Made by a program: the position numbers and the translations under genes. A stretch of DNA of 64,000 nt from Eutypella sp. D-1 (Eukaryota > Ascomycota > Sordariomycetes > Xylariales > Diatrypaceae). The stretch lies in assembly GCA_023313575.1 (NCBI GenBank), contig JAJTTP010000001.1, forward strand, positions 2,914,001-2,978,000, given 5' to 3'. The notes beneath the pieces were generated by a model that was not told where the DNA came from, ran no database searches, and saw nothing but the letters and a program-made list of their open reading frames with translations. Shown here in pieces: positions 12,111-24,539 of the stretch (the first letter of the stretch is position 1; every line of letters begins with the position of its first letter).

Positions 12111-12928
12111 GCAGTCCACTTTAGTCGTCATTAGGTCACCAGTCGCTATTTGTGTCGTTTTTGCGGACACTCTGACTACATGGGGCAATGCTATATGGGA
12201 CAACGCAGGGGAACGAGCGATGGCCGGTGAATTCTGAAGCTTCAATACGGGTCTCAGATGGGGGCCAGACGGCATAGGGTTTTGACTATCATTTACCCGT
12301 TTCATTGGTCTCTTGCTCGGGTGGAGGGAGGGGGTCAGGAAGATAGGCGTGTGGCTGTAAACTCTCATTCCGCTCTCCTAGGGCTCCCACGCCGCCTTAT
12401 CTTTCCTCCCGAGAGGACTAGGGTTGTCGGTTTTTATTCATTTCTTAGCTTTGGGATGGGAGGAAACGTAACATAGTTCGAGAGAGCCACAGCTGTACAC
12501 TATAACTCCACGCTTGCTCTTAAGACTTTAATAAAAAATTGCGGTTTTAATAACTGATTCGCCCTAATCCGTGCGTACATATCTCGATAACTAATCATGA
12601 ACTTAATATATCAGCATATAGGAGCTAATACGCCCGAAATTTCCATAGTCGATGCTCAATTCACAGTATTCATGATCAAGGGAACCTTATGGTGGTGTCG
12701 CCGGAATAAAGGCAGGGTCTTTGATGCCACGCAAATTTCGCAGATGAACACAGCGGTAAATGCTTATGCTAGAAGGAGATCGCTACTTTACGTGGAGGTT
12801 CCAATCATGATTTCAGCATAGCTGGGAGGGGTATCTTTCTAATTTACAATTGATAATACAGACGCAGGCTTGAAGCCAAAAAGAAAGGAAAAGTTCGGCA
12901 GTACGAGTGAGCAGGTTCGGTTGACTGC
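12111..12928. other. Convergent 3' spacer, no gene seen
   Basis: Tail-to-tail spacer between ARS2 and the flavin monooxygenase. An AATAAAAAATT stretch near 12530 could serve 3'-end formation. No open frame has coding-like sequence. Confidence 0.55.
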
Positions 12929-14303
12929 CTAGTCGATGGACGGACAGCTGCTCCTCTTAGCTAGGTACTCCCTGACCTGCTCCTTCACGTCCACCGCATC
13001 GTGACGCCTGAATAGGTTCGTGAAGTTCTTCACGCGGATCAGCACCCAGAGCGCGGCGTACAGGGCCCAGGTCTGCAGTCGCGAGGCAGGCATCTTGGGC
13101 TCTTTCCACCGCAGCGCCGCGGCTCGCAAGGCGGCGACCCTCGGGAGCCTGACCTCATGCAGGGCGTGGATCGCGCGCTCGACGGCGGCCTCTACTACCT
13201 TCTTGTCTTCGTCTCCCTCGTCGCTCGCCGCTGCCAGTAGGAGCGCAAGGGCCTGCGCGTCCTCGAAGGCCTGGCTGGCGCCCTGGCCGGTGCGCGGGGG
13301 CAGGGCGTGCGCGGCGTCGCCGACGAGGACGCAGCCGTCGCGGCCCCAGGCTGGCAGGTCGGGCATGACGAAGATTGGGTAGACGTTGTCGAGGCGCGCG
13401 TCGCGGAGGCAGCGCCCGATCACTGGGTCCGCCCACCCACCGTGCCGCTCCAACAGTCGCCTCTGCAGCGCCCCCGGCTCTAGTTCCGCGCTGCCCCGCG
13501 CCGGCGGCGCCGCCGTCTCGTACACCGACCAGTATAGAAGCTTATGTCCGTCTCCTTGCGACAGCCCCGTGTACCCGAATACCCCCGTCGGCCCCACGAA
13601 GAAGTTCATCGTCGGATCTTCGAGCAGGCTCTGCGGTAGCGGCTGGTCTCCTAGCACACCCCCGACTGCGCATTGTCCACTGTGACCGGTGGTGTGAGAA
13701 TTAAGGCCGATGGATCAATTCAATTTTATCTGAGGCTACTTACGAATACTGGGGTCTGCTTTCCTCGCCATTGCCGAAGAGGTCCCGGCGGACTATGCTG
13801 CGGATGCCGTCGGCGCCAACGACCAAATCCGCGGACTCGTCGGGCGAGCCGTCGGCGAAACGCACGACAGGCTTGCGGCCCGGGTGCGCGATGACCTCCG
13901 ACACGGTTTTGTAGACGACGGCGTCGCGGGGCAGGCTCTGCTGGAGGCAGTCGATAAGCAGGGGGCGGGAGATGGGCAGGACGTCGAGGTATTCGCGCCC
14001 GAGCGTCCAGCCTCCGGCTGTCCGCCAGCTGAAGTGCCCGCACGGGAACCCCGCGGCGTACACTCGATCCCGCAGCCCGCCGTCGAGGTCGCCTAGCACC
14101 CGTAGCCCGTTGGCCTGTAGGCCTAGGCCGGCGCCTAGCCGGCTCGTACTGACCTTCGACCCGGGCGCGCGGTCCTCCGCCTCCGTGATGTACGTGTTGT
14201 CGTACACCACGACCTCAAGGCCCCGACCGGCGGGGATGTATTTACGTAGAGCGATGGCCGTCCCGAGGCCGCCTAGCCCGGCTCCGATGATTATGACCTT
14301 CAT
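12929..14303 (-). CDS. FAD-dependent monooxygenase (salicylate hydroxylase-like)
   Basis: Two exons, 13744-14303 and 12929-13679 (GTAAGT/CACAG intron, phase 2), give 436 residues. Three class A flavoprotein hydroxylase motifs are visible: the Rossmann GAGLGGLG at residues 7-14, the DG motif LVVGADGIRS near residue 165, and the GD motif VLVGDAAHALPPRTGQG near residue 307. These enzymes use NAD(P)H and FAD to add one oxygen to aromatic or polyketide substrates. The second exon opens with SGQCAVGGVL, where the family usually has YTGQ. A hydrophobic stretch near the C-terminus (TWALYAALWVLI) suggests membrane contact. The substrate cannot be read from sequence. No polyketide synthase, peptide synthetase or other tailoring cluster lies nearby, so a catabolic or stand-alone role is as likely as a biosynthetic one. 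Confidence 0.88.
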
Positions 14304-15513
14304 TTGTGCAGTAATAACTAGCTTAATTTTGAATTCACCATGTAGGTACGGTATATGTTATGCGGCAAAGTAGTCAGGTCACGAGAAATTGTAAAAGGAT
14401 TGCAGTCGTAACCAAGTACTGACCATATAGCACAGAGTTGGGTACATAAATGCCCTGGTTGCCTAACTGCGGCCTACCTATGTAGGATGCTGCTACTTCC
14501 ATGGTGCGGCTTGGCCATCGAACGATTGCCATCCATATCGCCGCCCCCTCACTTACACCCCTATCCTGGTTTTTCTCTTACCTAAACACTCCCCGTCCTC
14601 TGTAACAAAAATGGCAAAGAAAACAAAGAAAACAGAACCACTTCAGTATTATTTCGGATCCAGCCTATATCGACAGCGATACATTGTTTAAAGCCGTGTT
14701 GTGGTAAGAAATAGAAGGAGGAAAATGTAAATTTACCTGCCCGATGTCTAGGTCTTCCTAGATTAGTGTCAAGTGGGTCAGGAAAAGCTGATTAGAAGGG
14801 GCAGTTATACTATTTCTATGTTCACTATCATGTGATCAGTTTCGAATGCAAGTGCTGACTTATCATTCTTACCGAGCATATTGAAGGCGTCAAGGGACTC
14901 CGACAACTTTAGGTTCTTTATATGTATAATACATGTCATTACACCGGGGAGTAGAGGGATATTATACACGGATTAATGATGTACCTGATTCTATTCTCTA
15001 TAATGTCAGCGCCAGATGGGTCGTTTCTCCAAATTATGGCAGAGTAATCAATCATAGTTCCCCTAAACCCAGCTTTGGTGTCAATTTAACATGCAACTTG
15101 ACACATAAAAGACTTATTTTTAAGTTCCCAATGCCTTGTACTGTAAACAGGATACTTAAATGGGATAATAACTAGCCAGTGAAGCTTGGCACTGTTTGCC
15201 GCAAACTATATTCCCAATGTGCTGTTTTCTTTCTATCATGTCAATCAATCCTTTTCACCTCGTTTGTGTGCATGATACATGCTCCAAACACGTGGTAAAT
15301 ATTTAGATGCTACTAACTATTGCTGTGTTTGGCTAAGGTTTTGAAGATGCTAATATCTCGTTGTCGCTAATCTGAGCACTAAAAGAAACGTAACTGCGAT
15401 ATTCATAGCATCAGAAAGACACTAAATAGCAATCCTTTTCTCTTCCTTTCGCATCACTATCTGGTCAGAAACTCATATTCCAGCTTATTTTCCTCCTTCA
15501 CCTAGGAATGATG
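14304..15513. other. Intergenic, no supported gene
   Basis: Upstream region of the flavin monooxygenase and 3' region of the DUF6604 gene. A 26-codon ORF follows a C-rich promoter-like stretch at 14610 (start MAKKTKK), but it has no splice continuation or recognisable homology. The rest is AT-rich with frequent stops. Confidence 0.5.
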
Positions 15514-18292
15514 TTACGTCGTACGTCCCAAGTCCTTGACTAAGATCTCCTTCGCGATCCGCATCTGAGACGGCACGTCCCCCTTATCTCCATCAGATGA
15601 CAAGCTCGTTTGGTCTCTCGGTGTCCGCGAGGACCGGCGCGCCTCAGTTTCCCTCGCCTCGTCTAGGATACCTAGGACCATGACGAGAAACCCGTGATCG
15701 TTGGAGTCGCCGGGCAATGTCATTGAAGGATACTTTATCCCCAGCTCCGTTGCAATCCGTGCCCGCAGCCGACGCATGAACGCGTTGCAGCGCCGCGTGA
15801 TGTTGATGTAGTCGAGCTCGATGTCCGGAAGCACCGTCGCGATGTAACTTTCTAGTACCCGCATAGTGTGTCGAGGCGTTATTCTTGGTATGTGATGTTG
15901 CTGCTGTTGTTGCTGTGCTACAGTCCTAGCTGGTCCCTGGTTTCTGGGAGCAGAGCTGGCTTGGCCGCTATGTGATTGTGCCTGTATAGCCAGGGTTCCT
16001 AGCAGCTGTGAAAGGGACTCTTTACCGGAGAAGAAAGCGCGAAACGTCTGCGTCGCCGGTGTGGTCTGGAATTTCCAAGGCATCTTGGTGTTGAAGCGTT
16101 TGCTGTTGCGTGTCTTGAGGCCGGTACGATACGCATACCGAGAGACCATGTCTGCCGCATTTGTGGGTATGTCGTGAGCAAAAATCGGCCCCGCATGTAG
16201 ATCGATGATTTGCTGCATCTCTGGCCAGTGGATATCGCAGATTCCCAGCTGGACCAGGGCATTGTAGAGATGTGCTGTCGCGAAAATTGACAGATGATGG
16301 TTCGCAAGCGTAACGCCGGCTTCTTCGGACATGGATGCAACGTCCAGGAGAAGCGTGCCAGCAAAAAGAAGGTTCTCGTTGACCACAAATGCTGGATCTT
16401 GATGCGGTTTGATCACCTTGTTGGCACCCAGTCTCTCGGCATTCCTCTCGTGCTCCTCTGCAGGTGGGGTCCAACCTTGAGCGCGCATTTTTGCCTCGAT
16501 TCGTTCCCTAACTGGTGGTGGGAGCTCTTCTAACCCTAGTGCACCACCAAGCGAACTGTCTGGAACGTTATTCAGGCAGAAATCCTTGAAGTCGGTAATG
16601 ACTGATTTCATCATATGCTGTTCTATGCGGCCATAAATCGTCATGACGAGGCTTGAGTCTTTCGGGAGCCATCGAACATCTTCAGTATCTAGAGTGCCAT
16701 CTGGAGAGACAATGAACTTGAAAACATTCTTATAGTGGCCCGCAGCCTTTTGCAAGATCTCGGTCCCATTTGCAGTAGTGCTTTTGTAGCAAATATCATG
16801 GATATCGTATAGAATCTGGGCTGCAAAAACCGACTTTACGGTCACCGCACCGGTTGTCCAGAGAGGTCGGAAAGAAGTGAACAATGGATCATCAAAGGGA
16901 AGGTTCATTTCTTGGAGTGGCGAGATGTGGCAGGTGTGTTTTGGTGCCTGTTTCGATGAGCCTTTAAGTGTATCGTAAAGGTTCATATCGAGAAACACCT
17001 GGGATATGAATTCGTCTTGTTCCTCATAGCGCAGCATGCGCGGCTCATCCATCAGTTCGGGCCTGACAATATAGTTAAACCGCATCGCTGGTATAGGTAC
17101 TGGCCAGGCTGATTTAAGCATGACCTCATGGAGGCCACCGAGTTTCAATAGGGTTGGACCGACCGGGTAGAAGGCGAACTCGTCGAATTCCGAGAGCTCC
17201 AAAGTCTCCACTGACATGAAGTCCCGCTGTTTGCCAGTTTGAATTGACTCTGCCTTGTATAAGATGCTCGCCAGGTCACAATAGGTATGCTTGCTCGGGT
17301 TATGGTACACATCTGTAAACATCTGGTAAGTCTCGTCTTCGGCTCTGCGAACCATGTCGAGACAAGCTGCTGTTAGGATTGTAGCCTGCAAAAGTGAGAT
17401 TGTTCCTTTGGTATAGCGTGACCAGATACTCCTGATCTCAGCTCTTAGGCGATGGAGATCTTCGAAGAAAGAGTATGTAGCGAATGCAACCTCCCAAGTC
17501 TCGTCCACTTCTACCTCGTAGACACGAGTTGTCTGCCTAGTAGTTTGTGCAGGTTGTTCTGGAACCTCCTGATTTGGTGTGAGCTCGGACTCATAGCCAT
17601 CAGAGACGTCCTCCTCTTCTAACGCCTTGAAAGCATTTCTATGTGAAGATTAGCATAACCTTAAGCTACGATGGGACATTCATGGTTATCACACACCGCA
17701 TAAAGTCCATGTCTGTGGTCTGAGCCTTGGCGTGTGAAGCGTTAGTCGGCACATCGAGTTTAGTCTTCGTGCTGCTGCCATCCAGTATATCAAGAGCCTT
17801 CTGCAATACATCGATGAAATGCTGGTGGCCGTCCCGGGATGACTTGCTGCGAAGTTGCTTACGCTCATACCACGCGGCGCAGCGACGACGGGCTTCGATG
17901 GCCTTTTCGAGAGCGGATCGTATCTTTTCCGGCATGCCTCGATTGCCTTTATCGGAATTGACAACGGAACTGGCCTGTCGGAGTAGCTCTTGGGTCGGTA
18001 TGGTATACTTCGAGACCTCAGTGGGTTGGGCCGCTGCCAGTCCCGGTGCCAGATTTGACGAGACTCCTCCTGTTGATTTGGCGGCTTCCTTAGCAGCTTT
18101 CCGGGCCTTGCCCTTTAGTCGAGGACCCTTGGTGTCATCTTTTGAAGACGACCGCGGCTGGGCAGAGACGGACTCAGTCGGTTGTATCGTTGGCTTCCAC
18201 CCAGACTTCTTGGCCATTTGCCCGAGCCATGTCGTAAAAGTTGCAGTGTCTTCTTTGTACCTGTGATAGGTACTCACTGTGTCTGGAACCAT
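15514..18292 (-). CDS. DUF6604-domain protein of unknown function
   Basis: Two exons, 17697-18292 and 15514-17638, joined by a 58-nt intron (GTGTGT donor, ATAG acceptor, phase 2), give 906 residues. The N-terminus, MVPDTVSTYHRYKEDTATFTTWL, is the start of the fungal DUF6604 domain (a TYxRYKxDTxxFxxWL pattern), followed by a Lys/Ala-rich linker and the rest of the domain to about residue 270. The splice creates FMRNAFKALEEED, which resembles the domain's usual end. The remaining two thirds are predicted mainly helical and contain no catalytic motif I recognise; a Gln-rich run (AQQQQQQHH) lies near residue 790. These large soluble proteins are common and variable in moulds, but none has a firmly established role. 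It stands alone between long spacers. Confidence 0.82.
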
Positions 18293-20146
18293 TTCTGACT
18301 TTTAAGGTGAGGCTTAACTATCTAGTAGATGCAGATGTAGTTTTATGGTCATGAACAGAAGAGTGTTTCCTTCCTTCCATCCATAAATTTTGACTGACCT
18401 AAAGCTCACGCGAGACAAATGAGAAGAGAAAATGAGGATAGCAGAGACAAACGGCTGACAAGTTGCAGATGTTGTCGATGAGGTTGTTTGGAATCCCCGC
18501 ACTCGCAATCAGTAGACTTGGTGGTGAGGCACTGTACTACTAACTGCATGAAAGAGTTATGGGGCTCATCCCTGTACATGTACAGAACGGTCTACTATGC
18601 TACATTGGGATATAGCCAAAGGCACAAGGCGTGAAAAAAATACAAACTGTTGCTATTACTATTATGTAGTAAGGATATTGGTAGGGGCGACCAGGCCCAG
18701 GGTGGTATTTAGACGGTCCCACCAGTCTCATACCAGACTGTAGAACTTAGATTCTACAACATCATTACCACCATCAATACAATCTTCTTGGAATCAATAT
18801 CTGTTGGCTGAATGAATAAAATAGAATTGACGGCATAAGATAGGCCGCACGGGCGATCTGGAATAGGCCATATACTAGGATGAGCTGTACGGGATAGGCC
18901 GTACGGGTAGTATAGGCTGGATAGGCTAGATAGACAGACTGCGATACGCCGCCCGCGACAAGCAGCTACCGTAGGCTACGGTCCGTAGCTACTATATAGC
19001 CACGATAACTATGGCATCTTGATATTCTTTCATGGATTGGCACGAAACGGGCGTCATCTTATATAACATACCTAAGTGACTACTCTTCTTTGTTTTGTTC
19101 TTTCCCAGCCAGACAAGCATTATCTCCTACTGAATTCTTACGCTTTCATTGGGTTAGTTGAATGTGACACCCTTAATCTAGCCCAAGGGCCTTAAAGATA
19201 GCGTGAACTAAAAGGGGCCGGTGCCAAATGATATGAAACAGGGGGCGACCAACATATTATTCCTAGATTCACTCACTTCTATATGGAACCATCATCAAAT
19301 AATTGCAGCGGATTTACTCCTACAAAAGGACCCGAGCCAGAGGTTCCATTACCAGTTCAGTCTGACACGATCGCCGCATGTGGGGTACAGCTGAGATCCC
19401 CGATTATGGAGTCATCCCGACAGTCGCCGTTCACTTTAGCTTCCCTCGGGCAATCCTAGACCCCTTCGGGATGGAAGCGGAGACTTTCCATCTTCAAAGA
19501 CTGACTCGTCTGGCACGACGTGGGCCTTCTAGAAACCTTGATGTACGGCGTGTGGATTTACCCATCTGCATGCTCCCCACCCACCGGGTTCCGAAATGGG
19601 TCAGCGCGGGCTTCATCTGAGACTGCGGCGAAGACGGCGCGATATCAGGAAAACACCTGCTCCGTGGTCTTGGGATACATACGTGGTATTCTCTTGGCTC
19701 TTCCAGACTGTCATCGCCGTTCGTTGTCTGATGTGCAGAAATCCGAGACGAGACGGGGACACTTAATTTATATCTGCATACCATTGCATCCTGTAGCATC
19801 ATGCTCCACCGTTGAAACATTGTATCAATGAAGCCGTGTGGCAGACATGCTTGAATAAATGGGATATATCATAATCGTTTTGCACAGACATCTTGACCTA
19901 TTTACCACTTTGGGTTCGGATATAACCCAAGAATTATACTCAGACCCAAGAATGAATCCACTGTGGAGGACCCCGAGTCTCGCTTTCAACCCGGGTGGCT
20001 CCTTACGAGCCGCTAACGACGTTAGCCGGTAGTTAAATGAGATGGGAAGCCCTTCCTCCGGGCCTCAATTGACAGTCGGTTCTCACCGCGCATACATACT
20101 CAACGTAGCTAATATTGTGGTGCAAGTTGACCTCTGTATTTACACG
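18293..20146. other. Long spacer with degraded repeat sequence
   Basis: About 1.85 kb without a supported gene. Positions 18835-18960 hold repeated ATAGGC and GGCCGTACGGG words, part of a possible degenerate LTR (separate entry). Short overlapping open frames on both strands at 19378-19831 have no coherent family match. Their overlap on opposite strands suggests decayed sequence rather than a gene. Confidence 0.5.
18802..19148 (+). mobile_element. Possible degenerate Copia-type LTR remnant
   Basis: The stretch begins TGTTGG and ends with CTTTCA, so it has TG...CA ends. It contains an AATAAAA signal near its left end, repeated GATAGGCC/GTACGGG words, a TATATAA box near 19060 and a pyrimidine-rich TTCTTTGTTTTGTTC run. 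The bases just after it (TTGGGTTAG) weakly resemble a primer-binding site. Flanking 5-base target duplications do not match and no partner LTR or polyprotein is present, so this is an inference only. Confidence 0.25.
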
Positions 20147-21314
20147 ATGGGATACGTCGAATATACTGCCGACTTCCTCACGGGAGCCGCATTCGGCGCG
20201 GCCTTGAGAGCATCTGGCGTCTACTCTCCGGCCGTTATCATCTCGCAGCTCAACTCGACGAACTGGCACATGGTAGAGATGTTCCTGACAGCTTCCGGGA
20301 CCAGCATGTACGTTGCTCCTGCTTTCCCATCCCAATAGACACCAATCATCATCCGGTCTACTTATTAGTCAGACTGCTGCACGATGGTTAGATATAACTT
20401 ACTGACCCAGTATCTTCGTGTATAGAATACTTGTAGGCCTGAACCGCCAGATGAAAGGCCGTCTCAGCATCAAGCCACGGGAATGTTCCTCTGTCGGCCT
20501 GTTTTCCCCTTACGATGGAAACGTAATCGGTAGCCTGCTTCTTGGTGCCGGTATGGCGCTGTCTGGAAGCTGCCCAGGGGCCGTGTTCGCACAGGTTGGC
20601 GCGGGCGTCGTTTCAGGGCTATACACACTCGCCGGGGGTGTGGTGGGCGGTGTGATCTGGTCTGGCATTCTCCAGCCGATCATCCGCACCCGTACTACGA
20701 AACCACAGCAAATGCCCGCGGACAAGTCTGAAACTCAGACCCAGCCCATGAAACTGGCCATCTATGAGCAGCTGGGGATCAGCAGAGAGGCGGCGGCCAT
20801 GGGGGTTGTCGCCGCATTTGCAGCCTCCATCGCTGCCGTCGAAGTCCTCGCGCCTCCTCTGCTGGAGACACGCGGGTTAGTCACCCCCATTCAGGGTGGG
20901 CTGTTAGTTGCAGGCTCTCAGCTTGTGTCAATTTTCTCCCGCACCAAGCTCCTCGGGACGTCGACGTCCTTCGAAGAGGTTGGACAGTATATATCTTCCA
21001 CGCTCGGTCTTGGCACATCAAAACCCGGCTCCTACGGTGCGACGATTCTTACGGCTGGCATGATCCTGGGGTCTTTCATGGTCTCGTCGATGGCACCCGA
21101 GAACTCCCTTAGTCTCATTACAAGCGACACAGTAATCCAGCCAACAAGAGCGATACTCGGTGGTGTTCTCCTAGCCGTGGGCTCGAGGATGGGAGGAGGG
21201 TGCACCAGCGGCCATGGCCTTAGCGGCGTGGCGCTGCTTTCCATCTCTAGCTTCGTTTCGGTTGCGGCCATGTTTGGTGGAGGAATGGCCATTGCTACTA
21301 TATTTGGACTGTGA
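20147..21314 (+). CDS. YeeE/YedE family sulfur-compound transporter
   Basis: Two exons, 20147-20307 and 20426-21314 (GTACGT donor, GTATAG acceptor, phase 2), give 349 residues with about nine hydrophobic helices rich in Gly and Ala. The family's two cysteine loops are clear: ALSGSCPGAVFAQVGAG in the first half and GSRMGGGCTSGHGLSG near the C-terminus. In bacterial YeeE/TsuA such cysteines line the path for thiosulfate uptake. The DGNVIGSLLLGAGMAL block just after the splice supports the join. An in-frame ATG lies upstream at 20042, but its extra 35 residues look non-conserved, so 20147 is preferred. Fungal copies of this bacterial-type family are patchy. It is transcribed in the same direction as the RTA1-like gene downstream, but separated by 1.4 kb. 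Confidence 0.87.
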
Positions 21315-22684
21315 TAGCTGAGGCGCGTTGAATGTGACGGTACAGTTTGTCTATGGAGATATAAAGATGCTTAGAGTATTGCTTGTACCATCATCAGAGT
21401 ATGTTGGGGGGTTCAGGCTTGGTGAGGACGCTCTGCACTTAACTTCTACATTTTTGCTTAGGTCAAGTTAGACTAGACGGATAAACCAGAAGCTGTATGC
21501 TTCAACGGGGAGAGGCATAGTTATGCTAACTACCGATATCGGATAAGGTCCATCACCTTTTATGTGTTAGACAACTCCTTGACACCTCCTTGTAACATCC
21601 AGACAGTATATTTAGTTCAGGTTCAATCAATCGGAAATGAATAATGAGGCCAATTCGTAAAATGAAAGGGGTGTCCTGCCTACTTAAAAGGCGGAGTGAG
21701 CATCCTAGATTCTGCGGCTGCCTCGTAGGATCGGGCCACTGGGTTACCGGGACCGCTGAAATACGGGTGAGCCTTTTATAATACACTGGCCTGTGGCCCA
21801 CTGGGGCCACACTCCATAGTCGCATTATGGCGCCAGTAAGCCAGTTTAATAATGTTACGTGACATCGACTCTACTCGCATCCACTCATATCACTACGTAC
21901 TTCGTTACCTATTGCGTGGCCGGCTTCCATTGTTGGCAGGTAACAGGTTTATTGTAGTGCTGGTCACATATCTGCCGATGCTACCAACCATGCAATTGAA
22001 TCCTTTGGCCGCGCGGCGGGTATCTTATTATGACACACGTGAATGTCTTGCAGAAGGCGGCTACGCTTCAATAGGATCATAAGCCGGACCTGCATGTCTC
22101 ACTGTGAAGATAATAAGCGCGAGGTCCCGATTTGCCCAGTGTCAAACTACTTTGGGTGTCTGATGGTAACGTAGATATCATATCCTCTCTGTGAAAGGCT
22201 GGCGGAGGATGTAACGGCAGAGACGGTTTTCGTGAAGAATCTCGTATCCGTCAGCTGAGAACACTCGATGTAATTTAGTAGCAAAAGGGACAGCACTTGA
22301 GATAGAGATCATTAACGCTGAAGATGGTAGGTAGTAATAGACTGTAGACTCTGGTCACTTACCCTCAAGCCCCCATGAATCCTGAATAGGGGACCGGAAA
22401 ATTACCAACGAACGCCCCGTATCAGGAAATGTCCTGATGTGGCACATATAGGGCATGAAAATGTAGGCAGAAGAACGATCACAATGGCATGATTCTGATC
22501 CCCTTCGGTTGAAGCAAGTCCATTTCGCTGCATTCGCTCCAGAAGTTCTATGCTGACTCTAGCTATTGTCCTGTCTATGCTGTCAACCAGTTTTCGCAGG
22601 GCGGAAGAGTATCTAGGATATTAGTTCTGCTGCATCTGCACCATTCTCGGTTCACTACCCAGGACAAAACCCCAAGAAGCAATC
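21315..22684. other. Intergenic, promoter side of the RTA1-like gene
   Basis: 1.4 kb between two same-direction genes. Only short non-conserved open frames are present. No repeat or RNA gene recognised. Confidence 0.55.
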
Positions 22685-24043
22685 ATGTCGGTAGTGCTGC
22701 CGCTGTCACGTAGATTGCCAGTAGCACTCCCTTGCACCCTTGAAAATAAGTGTCCGATCTCTGCTTCTCCATACCGGTACCAGCCGAATGTGCTAGCGAG
22801 TGTCGTCTTTATTTGCATATTCTGCCTCTCACTCATTGGGTACCTAGCTGTCGCCTGCAGAGTTTCCCGCGGGCGCCGGCTCAGTTTTACCGTTCCTATT
22901 TGCTTTGCTTGCGTTCTTGAGATAGTCGGTTATTCGGCACGCCTTGTGAGCTGGAACAATCCATTCGACATCCGTTTTTATGCCGTTTCCACGTCGGTTT
23001 TAACGGTCGCGCCAGTTTGCATATCAGTTGGGTGAGTGCGAATCCCTTTTCTGGTACTTCTCCACTATTACCCCTTTCTTAACAACTAAAGCTTGTGAAA
23101 TCGCTACAAGTACGAACACCTAGACAGAATTGCAACCCACTTCGATTTGTTGACATCAAAATAAACTAGCCTAATAGCTGTCCCGAATCTATTTGCTTTC
23201 ATGATGAACTTCCTCACTAACCCGATCTTGCGTACCAGGATCTACACGAATATCTGGCGAGCAGTTACAGTCCTCGGTACAGAGCACTCACTCATTAACC
23301 CAGCACACTATGCGAAGCTCCTATACGCGGACGCCCTAGCACTTGCGCTGCAAGTTGCAGGACTCGTGCTGTTTTTTGTCCGCGCGACGGCACCTGTGCT
23401 GATCGCACCAAACACGGTGACACCGGCACAATTCGGCACACATATTGGCGGTCCCCTCCTCAGCGCTGGCCTTGCCATCCAACTCCTCTCCATCTCCATA
23501 TTTGTCGTGCTATTCTCGGCCGTGTTGGTGAGGGCTTCATTGGCAGCGCGCGAATTCGGGTTTACGACCTTTCATGTCCTCGGGGCCGAGGCCGAGGGAG
23601 AGGGTGGATACATCCCACTCGGTTCTCGCTTCAAGATTTACGTCGCCGTGGTATCCGTCTCACTCGTCTGCCTGCTCGCACGGAATTTGTATGCCGTGAT
23701 GTCGGCGGTGGGAGGTGGACTTGGTGGCGAGATCGCTGCCAACGAAGCTCTGTTCACAGGCCTTGATGGCCTTATGGTCTCCCAAGCTGTCGTCGGTCTC
23801 GTCGCGGTGCACCCGTCATACTTTCTTGACAACAATAAAGCCATTACATGTAGAAGCCATAAGCCAACTACCACAGAAACGAAGCATACACACGGGATTG
23901 CGATGGGGAAGTACCGGAAGGTTGATACCACGGGTGCGCGGGTGGACCATCCTGTAGGGAGCCAGAGGCTAGATCGACAATTCCGGCATGAAAATGGAAT
24001 ACAGAGGCCTGCGCCAGTAGCCCAGAGGGTTAGTTTTATATGA
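22685..24043 (+). CDS. RTA1-like seven-helix membrane protein
   Basis: Two exons, 22685-23031 and 23239-24043, give 383 residues. The 207-nt intron is long for this window; its GTGAGT donor and CCAG acceptor restore APVCISVGIYTNIWRAV, the conserved third-helix region of RTA1 proteins. Seven hydrophobic helices follow the family plan: YQPN before helix 1, ACVLEIVGYSARLV in helix 2, YADALALALQVAGL in helix 4, GGPLLSAGLAIQL in helix 5 and an HP pair after helix 7. RTA1/RSB1 proteins sit in the plasma membrane and are linked to resistance to 7-aminocholesterol, azoles and sphingoid bases; the molecular activity is disputed. The C-tail after residue 325 is hydrophilic and not conserved, and could include a further unrecognised intron. 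Confidence 0.83.
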
Positions 24044-24539
24044 GCAAAGAGCTTACAGGTACATATAGTGACTGGGTACCAGATGGTGGATGACGTGCAG
24101 GACTTGTTCAGGGCTAGTCATCTTTCGAGCTACTGAGATTAGATGCGATGTTCGCTAGATGTTACGACGATAGAGAGAAGTAGTGTAATATGATAATGAT
24201 AATAATCTCATCCTGAGATGACCGTGCATAACCATTCTTCATGCATAGACATGCTGACCGTAGTGGACGCCGCACCCGCCGGCTCAGAACGATGACCGCC
24301 CCCCAATCCTAGCAACTGTTTTAAACACGCGAACTATATACAGCTATCCAAAACATGCATACGAAATCCCCTGACAGTCCTTAAAAATTCGAAATAAAAC
24401 TGAAATATAGATACCGTGAAGAGAATGAAGGACAATCTCAGTTTTCCTTTCCCCTAAACCCTGTCCTACCCCCAATGCCGCCATGCCTATTCCTCGCGAC
24501 TATGGGAAGGCTTTGATTGACAATCAAATTTGTGACAGC
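24044..24539. other. Convergent 3' spacer
   Basis: Tail-to-tail spacer between the RTA1-like and bZIP-like genes. AT-rich, nothing recognised. Confidence 0.55.

Noticed and set aside
14610..14690. Short ORF beginning MAKKTKK after a C-rich stretch
   Set aside because: Only 26 codons, no splice continuation in frame, no homology.
19378..19831. Overlapping open frames on both strands
   Set aside because: The frames conflict, none shows a domain, and they sit beside degraded repeat sequence.
20042..20146. Upstream in-frame ATG for the YeeE/YedE transporter
   Set aside because: The extra 35 residues are not family-like; 20147 gives the usual start just before the first helix.
23032..23238. Second twin-intron candidate in the long RTA1-like intron (CTACAAG followed by TACGAAC)
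   Set aside because: Stepwise removal would put exon 2 out of frame; the simple intron keeps the conserved helix intact.
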